Below are positions 1 to 7,068 of a stretch of 31,392 nt of DNA, in pieces. The notes under the pieces were generated by a model. The model saw nothing but the letters and a program-made list of their open reading frames with translations. It was not told where the DNA came from and did no database searches. A program made the position numbers and the translations under genes. How positions within the stretch are numbered: position 1 is the first letter of the stretch; each line of letters begins with the position of its first letter. This stretch comes from a virus: the IMG/VR virus record IMGVR_UViG_3300006805_000100, positions 1 through 31,392 of that record; one strand, 5' to 3'.

Positions 1-309
1 GATATCCAGCTCGTCCTTTCCTTCTGGCTCCACCTCTAGCACTGGCTCTCCTGAGAAGATGTTCCCCTTGATATAGGCTGACTCAGTACGAAGCTTTGGA
101 ATGGCTTTCTTGCTCTTGTAAGGGACATTTTTGACCTTCTCCATGTCTCCTTGGAAGGCATTGAAGATGTCCACGTATTCTCTGCGAAGATCCTGGGTTG
201 ATTGCTCATAGGTACTCTTCTCTTTGAAGAGGGTCTGAACCAAGGCTTGCTGTCGTGCAGCTTCCTTCTCGTTAAACTTACCTGGCTTTTTTTGTTTTGG
301 TGTGTCCAT
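1..309 (-). CDS. Portal protein, N-terminal part (cut by window edge)
   Basis: The first 103 codons are present and the gene runs off the left edge. The reading begins MDTPKQKKPGKF and continues with a charged, helical sequence (YEQSTQDLRREYVDIFNAF), then KAIPKLRTESAYIKGNIFSGEP. This alternation of charged helix and conserved N-terminal clip region is usual for portal proteins of short-tailed phages. The ATG overlaps the TAA of terL by one base (TAATG), so the two are translationally coupled. The position directly after the large terminase is the standard place for the portal, and that is the main support. A portal forms the dodecameric channel at the capsid vertex through which DNA enters and leaves. 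Confidence 0.7.
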   Translation of the reverse strand, partial: MDTPKQKKPGKFNEKEAARQQALVQTLFKEKSTYEQSTQDLRREYVDIFNAFQGDMEKVKNVPYKSKKAIPKLRTESAYIKGNIFSGEPVLEVEPEGKDELDI

Positions 310-1694
310 TAGTCTTCTTGGTAATAGGTGCCATGCTGGGCAAAATACTCGTCTTCAGGGTCTTCAGGCACCTTGTCGAACTCAAACCACATGCGCATCA
401 TGAGGTTGTCAGAGTAGTCCGGGCTTCGTCCGATGTCCTTCTTAACATCTTCCTTCGGCACGATTCTTCTCTTGCCATCCTTGTCTGCGTCTTTTGTTTT
501 TAAATATTGGAGTTCTTCTTCGAGGTCTTCCTTTGCTGTCTCCCCGAGGTTACGAATGGCCAGCTTATGAGTGTTGATCATGTCAGCTAGCTTGTAGTAG
601 CACTGGGTCTTCAGGTTCTGGAAGTTGTCTGGCTCGCCAGTCTCCGGGTTGTCGAAAGGGGTGCTGTTGTTCACAAATCCCTTCACGCCTCCGAGTTGAT
701 CCACCACTCCTCCGCCAATCCCATCTTCATCGATGATGATGTGGCTGTAAGGAATCTTCTCTTCCTTCGAAATGTCTCTCACTTTTTGGGCAGTCTTATC
801 TGTCCCTTGCTTTGTATATTCTTCCCATCTGTAGGCTTCTAAGCCCTTCCAGCAGGAAATAACGGTCTTATCGTGACCAAATCTGGCTACATCCACGACC
901 ATGTACTTTTCTTCCTCTTCCTCTACTGAGTTGGTGTAGAGGTCGATGATAGCTTCGTACTTGACCAATGTGGCTGGGTCGTCATCGTATTCCCAATTCC
1001 CCTTCTTTAAGCGCTCCTTGGTGGCGATATCTTCAATCTCTGACAGGTTTTCTTCGTACTCGTCAGCAGTGTATTCGTTGTCTCCATAAAGAGCCTGGAC
1101 AAAGGCATTTTTAAGGCTCAGTGTCCCATCTTTGAAAGGCTTGTAGAATCGCTTGTATAGCCATCCCTTCTTCGGGTTGCAGGTAAGAAGAATCTTCGAC
1201 TTGATGTTGTATTCCTTGTTCATCCAACGACCAACGCGGGATTTCAATACATCAAACGCTTTAAAAGCCACTTCTGAGGCTTCTTCTATCCAACCCCCTG
1301 TATATTCCAAAGAACCGAATCGCTCATAGTCAGGGTCACCAGGCAATTCTTTTAAATCTAAGAGGTCAATTCTAGACCCGTCCTTGAACTCAATGTAGTT
1401 ATACTGTCCATTAAGCTTCCAATCTGAGTCTGGAATTTTGTGGTGCTTGCATACCTTGCGGAATGTCGCAAAAGTAGAAAGCATCAATCTCTTAAGCTCC
1501 TCTCGTCCTATGAACCACTTTGTCCCTGGGTATCGGTAGCACATCGTAATAAGCCACTCGCACCCTAACCAACTCTTTCCTCCGCCTGCGCCTCCTCCGA
1601 AGAGAATGTACTTTGTAACAAGGTCATTGAGGTATTCCCACGCCTTGTGTTGCTTCAGGGTCGGTTTCAGGGTTATTGAGGCCATTCGGAACAA
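309..1694 (-). CDS. terL: Terminase large subunit
   Basis: ATPase and nuclease motor that pumps DNA into the procapsid and cuts it. Walker A is FGGGAGGGKSW near residues 32-42; the Walker B region is GGWIEEASE near residue 133; a coupling motif LLTCNPKKGW follows near residue 169. The C-terminal RNase H-like nuclease is marked by VVDVARFGHDKT, IIIDEDGIGGG and SPDYSDN, each with an acidic residue in the expected place. The length (461 residues) is usual. The start lies 71 bases inside terS (62 if the second Met, MASITL, is used). That is a long overlap, but the shared segment contains the adenine-recognition part of the ATPase and is needed. Confidence 0.95.
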   Translation of the reverse strand: MFRMASITLKPTLKQHKAWEYLNDLVTKYILFGGGAGGGKSWLGCEWLITMCYRYPGTKWFIGREELKRLMLSTFATFRKVCKHHKIPDSDWKLNGQYNYIEFKDGSRIDLLDLKELPGDPDYERFGSLEYTGGWIEEASEVAFKAFDVLKSRVGRWMNKEYNIKSKILLTCNPKKGWLYKRFYKPFKDGTLSLKNAFVQALYGDNEYTADEYEENLSEIEDIATKERLKKGNWEYDDDPATLVKYEAIIDLYTNSVEEEEEKYMVVDVARFGHDKTVISCWKGLEAYRWEEYTKQGTDKTAQKVRDISKEEKIPYSHIIIDEDGIGGGVVDQLGGVKGFVNNSTPFDNPETGEPDNFQNLKTQCYYKLADMINTHKLAIRNLGETAKEDLEEELQYLKTKDADKDGKRRIVPKEDVKKDIGRSPDYSDNLMMRMWFEFDKVPEDPEDEYFAQHGTYYQED

Positions 1695-2037
1695 TGTAGT
1701 TGATAGCGGTAATAGGCTCTATAGCCTTGTCATCACTTGTTAAGTCAAACTTCTTCTTTTTCTCTAGAACATAGTCGAGGAATAGCTCTGCCGCCTTATT
1801 GTCTTTAGTGGCTCGCTCTCCAAGATTCTCTAGAACATCAGGAGTATACTTTTTGGCGTATCTAAAGCAAATTTCTTGAATCTTTGCTTCAACTTCCTTC
1901 TTATTTACCTCGTAGTAGTAGGTGCTTTCTGGAATGCCTCTTTTAGCACAAAAATCTCTAGTGGTTTCCTCCCTTAGAGCTTTCGGTGTAGCCTCTCTTT
2001 CGATAGCTTCGTCAATCCAGGTTTTCCCTTCATCCAT
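1624..2037 (-). CDS. terS: Terminase small subunit
   Basis: The DNA-recognition partner of the large terminase. The protein has 137 residues. Residues 25-50 (ETTRDFCAKRGIPESTYYYE) read as a helix-turn-helix of the kind found in small terminases. A helical oligomerisation segment rich in Lys, Glu and Ala follows (ATKDNKAAELFLDYVLEKKKKF). The tail overlaps the start of terL by 71 bases. Its ATG follows immediately after the TGA of a doubtful 61-codon reading frame. The call rests on the helix-turn-helix, the size and the position directly ahead of terL. Confidence 0.85.
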   Translation of the reverse strand: MDEGKTWIDEAIEREATPKALREETTRDFCAKRGIPESTYYYEVNKKEVEAKIQEICFRYAKKYTPDVLENLGERATKDNKAAELFLDYVLEKKKKFDLTSDDKAIEPITAINYIVPNGLNNPETDPEATQGVGIPQ

Positions 2038-2223
2038 TCAGTTTTTATACTCACAAGGACAAGCAATAGTGTTATGTGCCTGGCTTCGGCTTATCCCGAA
2101 CGGGGCTTTCGCCCACAGGCTTTTGTTTTTGTTTTGAATTGCTTCGTAGGGCGGGTGCCTGTCCTTCCAGTTCTCTAGCGGAAAAGAGAAAAGTTTTTTA
2201 TGTGCCCTTGTGAAAATAAACAC
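2038..2223 (-). CDS. Doubtful 61-codon reading frame ahead of terS
   Basis: This frame starts just after the T-run of a terminator and its TGA directly precedes the terS ATG. The product would be basic and aromatic (MFIFTRAHKKLFSF...) without a recognisable domain. The DNA carries hairpins, including GGGC-GAAA-GCCC near 2106-2117 and a surrounding GCCTG/CAGGC pairing, so this may be an untranslated leader or a packaging-recognition region. The frame may be chance. Confidence 0.25.
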   Translation of the reverse strand: MFIFTRAHKKLFSFPLENWKDRHPPYEAIQNKNKSLWAKAPFGISRSQAHNTIACPCEYKN

Positions 2224-2260
2224 AAAAAAAGAGCCACCGCCCCTTGCAGGGTGATGACTC
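2224..2260 (-). terminator. Rho-independent terminator in the terS leader
   Basis: On the minus strand a 12-position stem (GAGTCATCACCC with GGGCGGTGGCTC, one mismatch, three G-T pairs) closes a 6-base loop and is followed directly by seven T. It sits about 50 bases downstream of the predicted start of transcription from the promoter at 2309-2344 and upstream of terS. Confidence 0.85.
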
Positions 2261-2309
2261 GGTTTTATTCGTTGAGTTTGGGTCTATTTCAACCAAATTG
2301 TATCTTACA
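2224..2309 (-). ncRNA. Short leader RNA or attenuator ahead of terS
   Basis: A promoter (TTGACA, 17 bases, TGC-TAGGCT) and a strong terminator enclose only about 85 bases with no useful reading frame. Either this makes a small stable RNA or the terminator is an attenuator that must be passed to express the packaging genes. Nothing in the sequence decides between these. Confidence 0.45.
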
Positions 2310-2344
2310 TAATCCAGCCTAGCATACTATTTTGATTTTGTCAA
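2309..2344 (-). promoter_or_regulatory. Sigma-70-type promoter ahead of the packaging genes
   Basis: On the minus strand a perfect -35 box TTGACA (2339-2344) lies 17 bases from TAGGCT (2316-2321), which is preceded by TGC as in extended -10 promoters. Transcription would start near 2309. The -35 box overlaps the end of the gene at 2341-2991. Confidence 0.65.
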
Positions 2345-2991
2345 GCCTCATTGAGGTCTTTCACATTCGGATATACTCTCAAAGCTTTTTTCCACCCACT
2401 TTTATTAGCAGATATCCCTTCGACTTTGTTGTGAGGCTGAAGGTTTCTGACCAGCAATTCCCACCAATCCATAGATGTGAAGGTCGTGGTAAAGACAACA
2501 TATTCTGCTTTCTCAAAATACTTTTTTATCTCGTTATCACTCCTAGTTCTGAAATGATTTATCACGCTCAGAGTTTTTCCTGGGTATCTTCTTTGGAAAA
2601 AGTGCCTCCAATAATCAGTCAGCTCAGCATCATTTTCGCAAACTACAACCTGAGCATAGTCTGTTTTCCTTCTTGGAAAGTCCTTTCTACTAAGATCACT
2701 CACTATTTCAAGATCCGGCATTAGAAACATATACGATCCTGATTCGCGAATAAGTAGATCGTAAGGTGCTTTCTTAAGCACTTCCTCATAACTCAGTCCT
2801 TCTGCTGCTTTCATTACTATCCGATCCCACATGGTTGGCGCATTCCCTTTCTCTATTTCATGGGAGCCACCGACCACTTTATTGAATAGTCTCTCGCTCA
2901 TGATTTCACTTAATCCACTGGGAACTCCCCCAACCTCGTCAACTACTAGAAACCATTCTTTGTAGCCTTTGATTTTTACATATCTATTCAT
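2341..2991 (-). CDS. Unknown protein, 216 residues
   Basis: No family recognised. The start was set at the Met of MNRYVKIKGYKEW because it gives an ATGA overlap with the gene upstream; a start 13 codons earlier would overlap that gene much more. The sequence is mixed alpha/beta in character, soluble, with strands such as YAQVVVCEND and AEYVVFTTTFTS separated by about 50 residues. That spacing would suit a small Rossmann-like or nuclease-type fold, but no catalytic motif is convincing. It is the last gene before the promoter of the packaging operon. Confidence 0.7.
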   Translation of the reverse strand: MNRYVKIKGYKEWFLVVDEVGGVPSGLSEIMSERLFNKVVGGSHEIEKGNAPTMWDRIVMKAAEGLSYEEVLKKAPYDLLIRESGSYMFLMPDLEIVSDLSRKDFPRRKTDYAQVVVCENDAELTDYWRHFFQRRYPGKTLSVINHFRTRSDNEIKKYFEKAEYVVFTTTFTSMDWWELLVRNLQPHNKVEGISANKSGWKKALRVYPNVKDLNEA

Positions 2992-3605
2992 AGTTGTACT
3001 CCTTGTTGTGGGGGAAAACAGCGTTTGCATGGATTTGGAATGTCATGTGGTCTCGATGCGTAGTTTGCAGGTGAGAAAGTGAGAGGTTTATAGCACTTTC
3101 CACAGTGGTATTTGTGCAATGGACATCCTTTGCGACACTTCTCTTCTCCTGTTTCTTGATTATTACCAACGATCTTATACTTTTTACCTCGAAGAGACAA
3201 TCTACCGCCATTCTGACCAAAAGTACCATGCTCCTCACTCCGTTTTCTTCTCTCGCCTAAAACAAACTTCATGTCAGGCTTACTCCATTTGATTTCTATG
3301 GCGTACTTTGGGTAAATCCGGTAAGTTGTTCCTTTGTCTTCAATTCTTTCAAAGTCACCCTCTTCGTTTCTTCTGTAGTAATTCTCAGGGTTGAGGATGC
3401 ATACTAGATCTCCTTCATAAATTTCTTGACCAGTAACATCTTCTTTCCCAATATACTCTTGCCACTCACCTAGATTTCCAGTAGAGAACTGTTCTCCTGG
3501 TTGTATCGTGGGGGCATCAAATACGAATTTCTGACCAATTAACTCAAGGTACGCCCATCTCTTCAAGACTCTGTCGTAAGAACGAAATTTTATTTTTCTG
3601 TTCAT
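2988..3605 (-). CDS. YopX-like protein with C-terminal zinc-binding extension
   Basis: The N-terminal half matches the YopX pattern common in phages: an opening MNRKIKFRSYD, a middle EYIGKEDVTGQEIYEGDLV and a closing KYKIVGNN. The function of YopX proteins is not known. After residue 155 this protein adds a cysteine- and histidine-rich segment (CRKGCPLHKYHCGKC, then PCKRC), which could bind one or two zinc ions; ordinary YopX proteins lack it. It overlaps the next gene by ATGA. Confidence 0.75.
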   Translation of the reverse strand: MNRKIKFRSYDRVLKRWAYLELIGQKFVFDAPTIQPGEQFSTGNLGEWQEYIGKEDVTGQEIYEGDLVCILNPENYYRRNEEGDFERIEDKGTTYRIYPKYAIEIKWSKPDMKFVLGERRKRSEEHGTFGQNGGRLSLRGKKYKIVGNNQETGEEKCRKGCPLHKYHCGKCYKPLTFSPANYASRPHDIPNPCKRCFPPQQGVQL

Positions 3606-3606
3606 A

Positions 3607-3819
3607 CTAATCCTTCCAGATCAAGAACGGTATTGCTATTAGCAAGATCGTGATTCCTATAGCAAAAGAAATCCACAGTGGAGAAAGTACCCACCACCAT
3701 GACCAGTCTGCTACTCCAGTTGTAAATCGTCCTCCTGGGTTGAGCTTCAGGAAGATGAAAACTATTGTCAGAAGTCCTACAAAACCAATTCCTCTGTCGC
3801 TACTGCTTGTTGATGCCAT
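3607..3819 (-). CDS. Small two-pass membrane protein
   Basis: Seventy residues with two hydrophobic segments: GFVGLLTIVFIFLKL near residues 12-26 and VLSPLWISFAIGITILLIAIPFLIW near 44-68, joined by a Trp-rich loop (DWSWWWV). No family recognised. The stop sits directly before the start of the YopX-like gene. The size and topology would suit a holin-like or superinfection-type membrane protein, but nothing here proves it. Confidence 0.6.
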   Translation of the reverse strand: MASTSSSDRGIGFVGLLTIVFIFLKLNPGGRFTTGVADWSWWWVLSPLWISFAIGITILLIAIPFLIWKD

Positions 3820-3823
3820 AAAA

Positions 3824-4255
3824 TTATTTCTTTAGTAATTTCTTCATGTTATCTATCATCATGAGCTCCCACGCTTCTGGTGGCAGAGTGTAAGTGAAAT
3901 CAAAGCTCTTGACTGAATCCTCGTGAAAATGAGGTGGTAAGTCGCTAGTATCTTCATACGAGTTACAAGAGCAATGAGACTGGTACTCCCAGCGTAAATT
4001 CCCGTCTTTGTCTACTCCTACCTGGGTTTGACTTCCCTCGTAGTCCTCCTCTTTACTTGACACAAGAATCCAGACAAGATGCGGGTTATTCCACCAAACT
4101 CTACCTATGATGCTATCAAATTCGCTACTCCACTGCCCTTCTCTTTTTTCCATTGCAAAATGTTTTGATTTGATATTTTCAAAGTCTTTCACAATTCTTG
4201 CCAGCAACCTTTTTGTCTCTGATCGGAGTGGCATTTTTTCCATTTTCTCGTCCAT
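3824..4255 (-). CDS. Unknown protein, 143 residues
   Basis: No family recognised. The N-terminal third is a charged helix (MDEKMEKMPLRSETKRLLARIVKDFENIK); the centre contains several aromatic residues (VWWNNPHLVWILV) and a short CSCNS motif. Soluble. It lies between rtcB and a membrane protein, with gaps of four to nine bases. Confidence 0.65.
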   Translation of the reverse strand: MDEKMEKMPLRSETKRLLARIVKDFENIKSKHFAMEKREGQWSSEFDSIIGRVWWNNPHLVWILVSSKEEDYEGSQTQVGVDKDGNLRWEYQSHCSCNSYEDTSDLPPHFHEDSVKSFDFTYTLPPEAWELMMIDNMKKLLKK

Positions 4256-4264
4256 AATATTCTC

Positions 4265-5410
4265 TTAAAATCCTTTCCAGTTGATTATCGGCTTGAGATG
4301 CTTGACGATCTCAATGCTCTCCTTCTGGTTCTCCATTACCTCGGAGATGTTCTTGTAGGCATTCGGGCTTTCATCTATCACCTTCTGAACTACCGGGGCG
4401 ACAATGCCTTCCATCTGTTCTTTGAAAGTCTCCATGGTGATCTCCTTTCGTGCTTTCCCACGACTCATAAGGCGACCCGCGCCATGTGAAGAGCTGTTGA
4501 GAAACTCTGGGTTTCCCTTGCCTATAACAAGGAAGCAACCATCTCGCATGTTTGCCGGGATAACTCCCCTCTCACCTTCGTTAGAAGTAGTGGCTCCTTT
4601 GCGATGAATGTAGGTGCCATCTGGCTCTAATACGCAGTGGTTATGGTTCTTATTCGTCCAGAGGTTTTTGTCCACATCAAATTTATAGCCAACAATCCTC
4701 TCTATCGCATTGGAAACACGGATAGCCATGTCCATGCGGTTCATGAGCGCGAAGTCCAGACAGTAGTTTTGATACGCCATGTATCTCTTCACTTCTTCAC
4801 CCTTGAGTACATGCGTCTCTTCAAATCCCTTCTCTTTTCCAGACGCAGTCTTCATAAAGTGAGTCCCGATGTAGTGACCTACTCCGCGAGAGCCACTGTG
4901 AATGACAAGCCAGGTTTCATTCTCGTAAGTGAGAATCTCTATGAAGTGATTTCCTGATCCAAGCGTTCCAAGATTTCGGTTAGTGATTTTCAGAACATGC
5001 TTCAGAAGCTCGTCTTCTTCCACATTGAAAGCCAGCTCATTCTTTGCTATTCCCATGCAGGACATTGTTCTTACTTGTATATCCTCTTCTCGCTTGTTGA
5101 ATACTCCGGCTCCCATTGGAACATCTCTGTTCACTTGGTGAAATATCTCCGTAGCCTTATCCTTTATTTTGTTTTGGATCTCCTGGTCTTCTGATATAAG
5201 CACAGCAATCATGCCGCAACCAATGTCATACCCAACCCAGGCTGGCACCACTGCGTCTTTGGTTCTGAGTACTGATCCAATAGGTGCAACATACCCAGTG
5301 TGTGTATCCGGCATGAGCGCTCCCTCAATAACGAACTCTTGATTGACACAGCTTTCGAATTGCTCAAGAGCTTCTGGTTCTATATTTTCTGCATGTATGT
5401 ATTTCTTCAT
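4265..5410 (-). CDS. rtcB: RtcB-type RNA ligase
   Basis: RtcB joins RNA ends carrying 2',3'-cyclic phosphate or 3'-phosphate to 5'-hydroxyl ends with GTP and Mn2+, as in tRNA splicing and repair. The family motifs are all visible in order: MPDTHTGYVAPIG, GYDIGCGM (metal-binding Cys), GTLGSGNHFIE, HSGSRGVGH, NHNHCV, HRKGAT and SSSHGAGRLMSR (the guanylylated His), ending INWKGF. The start is the Met of MKKYIHAEN, four bases after the upstream stop; a longer frame begins 13 codons earlier inside that gene. The protein would have about 381 residues, a normal length. Its likely job in a phage is repair of tRNAs cut by host defence nucleases (inference). Confidence 0.92.
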   Translation of the reverse strand: MKKYIHAENIEPEALEQFESCVNQEFVIEGALMPDTHTGYVAPIGSVLRTKDAVVPAWVGYDIGCGMIAVLISEDQEIQNKIKDKATEIFHQVNRDVPMGAGVFNKREEDIQVRTMSCMGIAKNELAFNVEEDELLKHVLKITNRNLGTLGSGNHFIEILTYENETWLVIHSGSRGVGHYIGTHFMKTASGKEKGFEETHVLKGEEVKRYMAYQNYCLDFALMNRMDMAIRVSNAIERIVGYKFDVDKNLWTNKNHNHCVLEPDGTYIHRKGATTSNEGERGVIPANMRDGCFLVIGKGNPEFLNSSSHGAGRLMSRGKARKEITMETFKEQMEGIVAPVVQKVIDESPNAYKNISEVMENQKESIEIVKHLKPIINWKGF

Positions 5411-5414
5411 ATTC

Positions 5415-5645
5415 TTATTCTGATTTTGCTTTCTTGTAGCCAGCTTCATAAGCTCCCGTCAAAGCAGTTCGCATAGCAACAACAGCTTTAGCATCCAAGT
5501 CTAGAATGGTAGTATTTTTTTCTTCTTGACTTATTTTTCCAAAAATTCCATTGACGATTGTTTGTATAGCATCGTTTGTATAGTCTTCCAAAATTGCATC
5601 AAGCTTTTTTACCCTCTTTTCAATATCAAGTTTTTTCTCTTGCAT
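5415..5645 (-). CDS. Small coiled-coil protein, 76 residues
   Basis: Starts MQEKKLDIEKRVKKLD and ends GAYEAGYKKAKSE. It is helical and highly charged, with no recognised family. The start was chosen after the stop of the 50-codon gene at 5659; a longer frame opening at 5753 would overlap that gene fully. It lies four bases before rtcB. Confidence 0.6.
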   Translation of the reverse strand: MQEKKLDIEKRVKKLDAILEDYTNDAIQTIVNGIFGKISQEEKNTTILDLDAKAVVAMRTALTGAYEAGYKKAKSE

Positions 5646-5658
5646 ATTTTTAAAATTA

Positions 5659-5811
5659 TTATTTTCTCTCACTCGCTTCGTAAATTTCTTTTTCTTTTTC
5701 AGTCTCAATAGTGACTGATACCCTGATAGACTTGGCTCCCTCTCCCCACTCATATTCCTCTAGTAGCGTGTAGAGCTTCTGCATAATCTCGTCTTTCTTG
5801 GCATCTTTCAT
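5659..5811 (-). CDS. Small acidic protein, 50 residues
   Basis: Begins MKDAKKDEIMQKLYTLLEEY and contains a beta-like segment KSIRVSVTIETEKEKE. It ends with TAATAA at 5661-5656, then an A-rich spacer and the next ATG. It fits head-to-tail between neighbours at 5815 and 5645, which supports it as a real gene despite its size. No family recognised. Confidence 0.6.
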   Translation of the reverse strand: MKDAKKDEIMQKLYTLLEEYEWGEGAKSIRVSVTIETEKEKEIYEASERK

Positions 5812-5814
5812 ATT

Positions 5815-5994
5815 TTATTTTCCCTTTGTCTTAAATCCGATTTTCTGTCCTATTTCTGGATTTTCTTTCAGCCAGTTCTCATCGACCCATACCTCTTCTG
5901 CTCTGCAATGTTTCTCTTTCCTGAGAGCATCTGTTGGCGAGGTTGCCATAACATATTTTCTGACAATGTACTGTTTTTTTCTTTCTTTACTCAT
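5815..5994 (-). CDS. Small basic protein, 59 residues
   Basis: Begins MSKERKKQYIVRKYVMATSP and ends EIGQKIGFKTKGK. The pattern YIVRKYVMATSPTDALR looks like the short strand-helix unit found in small phage proteins that describe an 'altered residue at position' type fold, but no family can be named. It starts four bases after the stop of the upstream gene and ends three bases before the next ATG. Confidence 0.6.
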   Translation of the reverse strand: MSKERKKQYIVRKYVMATSPTDALRKEKHCRAEEVWVDENWLKENPEIGQKIGFKTKGK

Positions 5995-5998
5995 AGTC

Positions 5999-6199
5999 TT
6001 AATCCCGAGTTATTTTCTTTGGATTCTCTGGGTGTTCGTGTGCTATTCGCACTGGGCAATCAGGAGTACATCCCTTTTTATCTTCAATGTCATCCCCAAC
6101 AAGTATTCCGATCACATAGCCTCCGAAATGCTTAGATGCTTCAAATCCTTTTCCATTTGGGAACATGTTTCTTACCTTGTATTCGATTCTTTTTTTCAT
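5999..6199 (-). CDS. Small protein with a Cys pair, 66 residues
   Basis: Begins MKKRIEYKVRNMFPNGKGFE and carries GCTPDCPVRIAHEH near residues 43-56, a possible single metal site (two Cys, two His). It overlaps the methyltransferase gene upstream by four bases (ATGA). No family recognised. Confidence 0.6.
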   Translation of the reverse strand: MKKRIEYKVRNMFPNGKGFEASKHFGGYVIGILVGDDIEDKKGCTPDCPVRIAHEHPENPKKITRD

Positions 6200-6733
6200 A
6201 GTTCAATATCATTTTCTAACTCATTACCCCACACATCCCAACCCTCTTTTTTTTCTCTAGCAAATAACTCTATTCGTGGGAGGTCGCCCATGAGTTCAAC
6301 AATTCTCTTCCTTACCTCGTCTGGCTTTTTTGAGTGAGTTGTTCTTTCCGCTTCTACTAGCTGTTGAATGTTTTTTGTGATTCTCTGAGGCTTTCCTTTC
6401 CTTCCTAATAAACAGAGCTCAACATTTCCCATTGTCCACCTACCGAGGTTTTTCACTTTCTTACCGCTTTTGTGGTTTTTGCTCCAGCAAAATGCTACTG
6501 TCACATATTTGAACCCCCATGCCTTCATTACCTCTAAAGCTTCTGGAAGTAAGGGAGAGGTCGCCCATAGGAATAAAACGCAATCTTTATCCTGTATTGC
6601 CCCCCCCCCGCAGAAGATTAGCTATCCAATCTTTCCCTTGAGTAGGGTAATGAGTCTCTGCCCCTTGGTGTCCTATCATTTTGTCGTTGTAACTCCAAGG
6701 TGGATCAGCGTAGATAATCTTATACTTCTTCAT
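6196..6733 (-). CDS. MT-A70-type adenine methyltransferase, interrupted at a run of ten G
   Basis: S-adenosylmethionine-dependent N6-adenine methyltransferase. The N-terminal frame starts MKKYKIIYADPPW; DPPW is the catalytic motif of the family. As given, this frame stops after 48 codons (TAA at 6587-6589), just past ten G at 6600-6609. The other frame carries the rest: DKDCVLFLWATSPLLPEALE, YVTVAFCWSK and a typical C-terminus through ELFAREKKEGWDVWG. Removing one G joins the frames into 178 codons, a normal family length. Either the tract switches the gene on and off by slippage or the read has one G too many. The start follows the upstream stop by one base. Likely role: protecting phage DNA or altering host methylation. 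Confidence 0.85.
6600..6609. repeat. Run of ten C (ten G on the coding strand)
   Basis: A homopolymer of ten inside the MT-A70 gene, at a place where the protein would read Gly-Gly between two conserved motifs. The number of bases is one more than needed for an open frame (nine or twelve would be open). No other G or C run of this length is seen in the window. Confidence 0.95.
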
Positions 6734-6734
6734 C

Positions 6735-7064
6735 CTATTTACTTGCTTGAATTAGAGCGATAATGAGAACCAAAAATATAGCTGTAGCAGTCCAAAATCC
6801 TTTCATGAAGCCATCCTTTTTGTAGACCTGCTCTGTCCTCACGAGAACTGGAAACATATCCACTGGAAAAAATTTCTTCTGATCTTCAATTCTGCTTGGC
6901 GCAGGATTTCTTTTGTACCAATTTTTGTTGTGTTTAGCAGAGCAAGTCCCAGGAACAAACCGAGACCCACAAAATCTTTGCCGACCGGCAGTTGGTTGGT
7001 ATTCCATTTTGCACATCTCACAGATTTTCTTACTGTACTTTGATTTCTTTCTTGAATTATTCAT
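6735..7064 (-). CDS. Zinc-finger protein with C-terminal membrane anchor, 109 residues
   Basis: The start was set at MNNSRKKSKYSKK, four bases after the upstream stop. Near residues 14-45 it has CEMC, then FC and TCSAKH, likely a single zinc site of the kind found in small phage endonuclease-like or rubredoxin-like proteins. The last 25 residues form a membrane segment (FWTATAIFLVLIIALIQ). The join of a zinc finger to a tail anchor is unusual. No family recognised. It precedes the MT-A70 gene by one base. Confidence 0.6.
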   Translation of the reverse strand: MNNSRKKSKYSKKICEMCKMEYQPTAGRQRFCGSRFVPGTCSAKHNKNWYKRNPAPSRIEDQKKFFPVDMFPVLVRTEQVYKKDGFMKGFWTATAIFLVLIIALIQASK

Positions 7065-7068
7065 AGAC

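Noticed and set aside
5798-6337. 179-codon plus-strand frame
   Set aside because: It is opposite several coupled small genes and the start of the MT-A70 remainder; its composition (Phe/Ser-rich) is that of a shadow frame.
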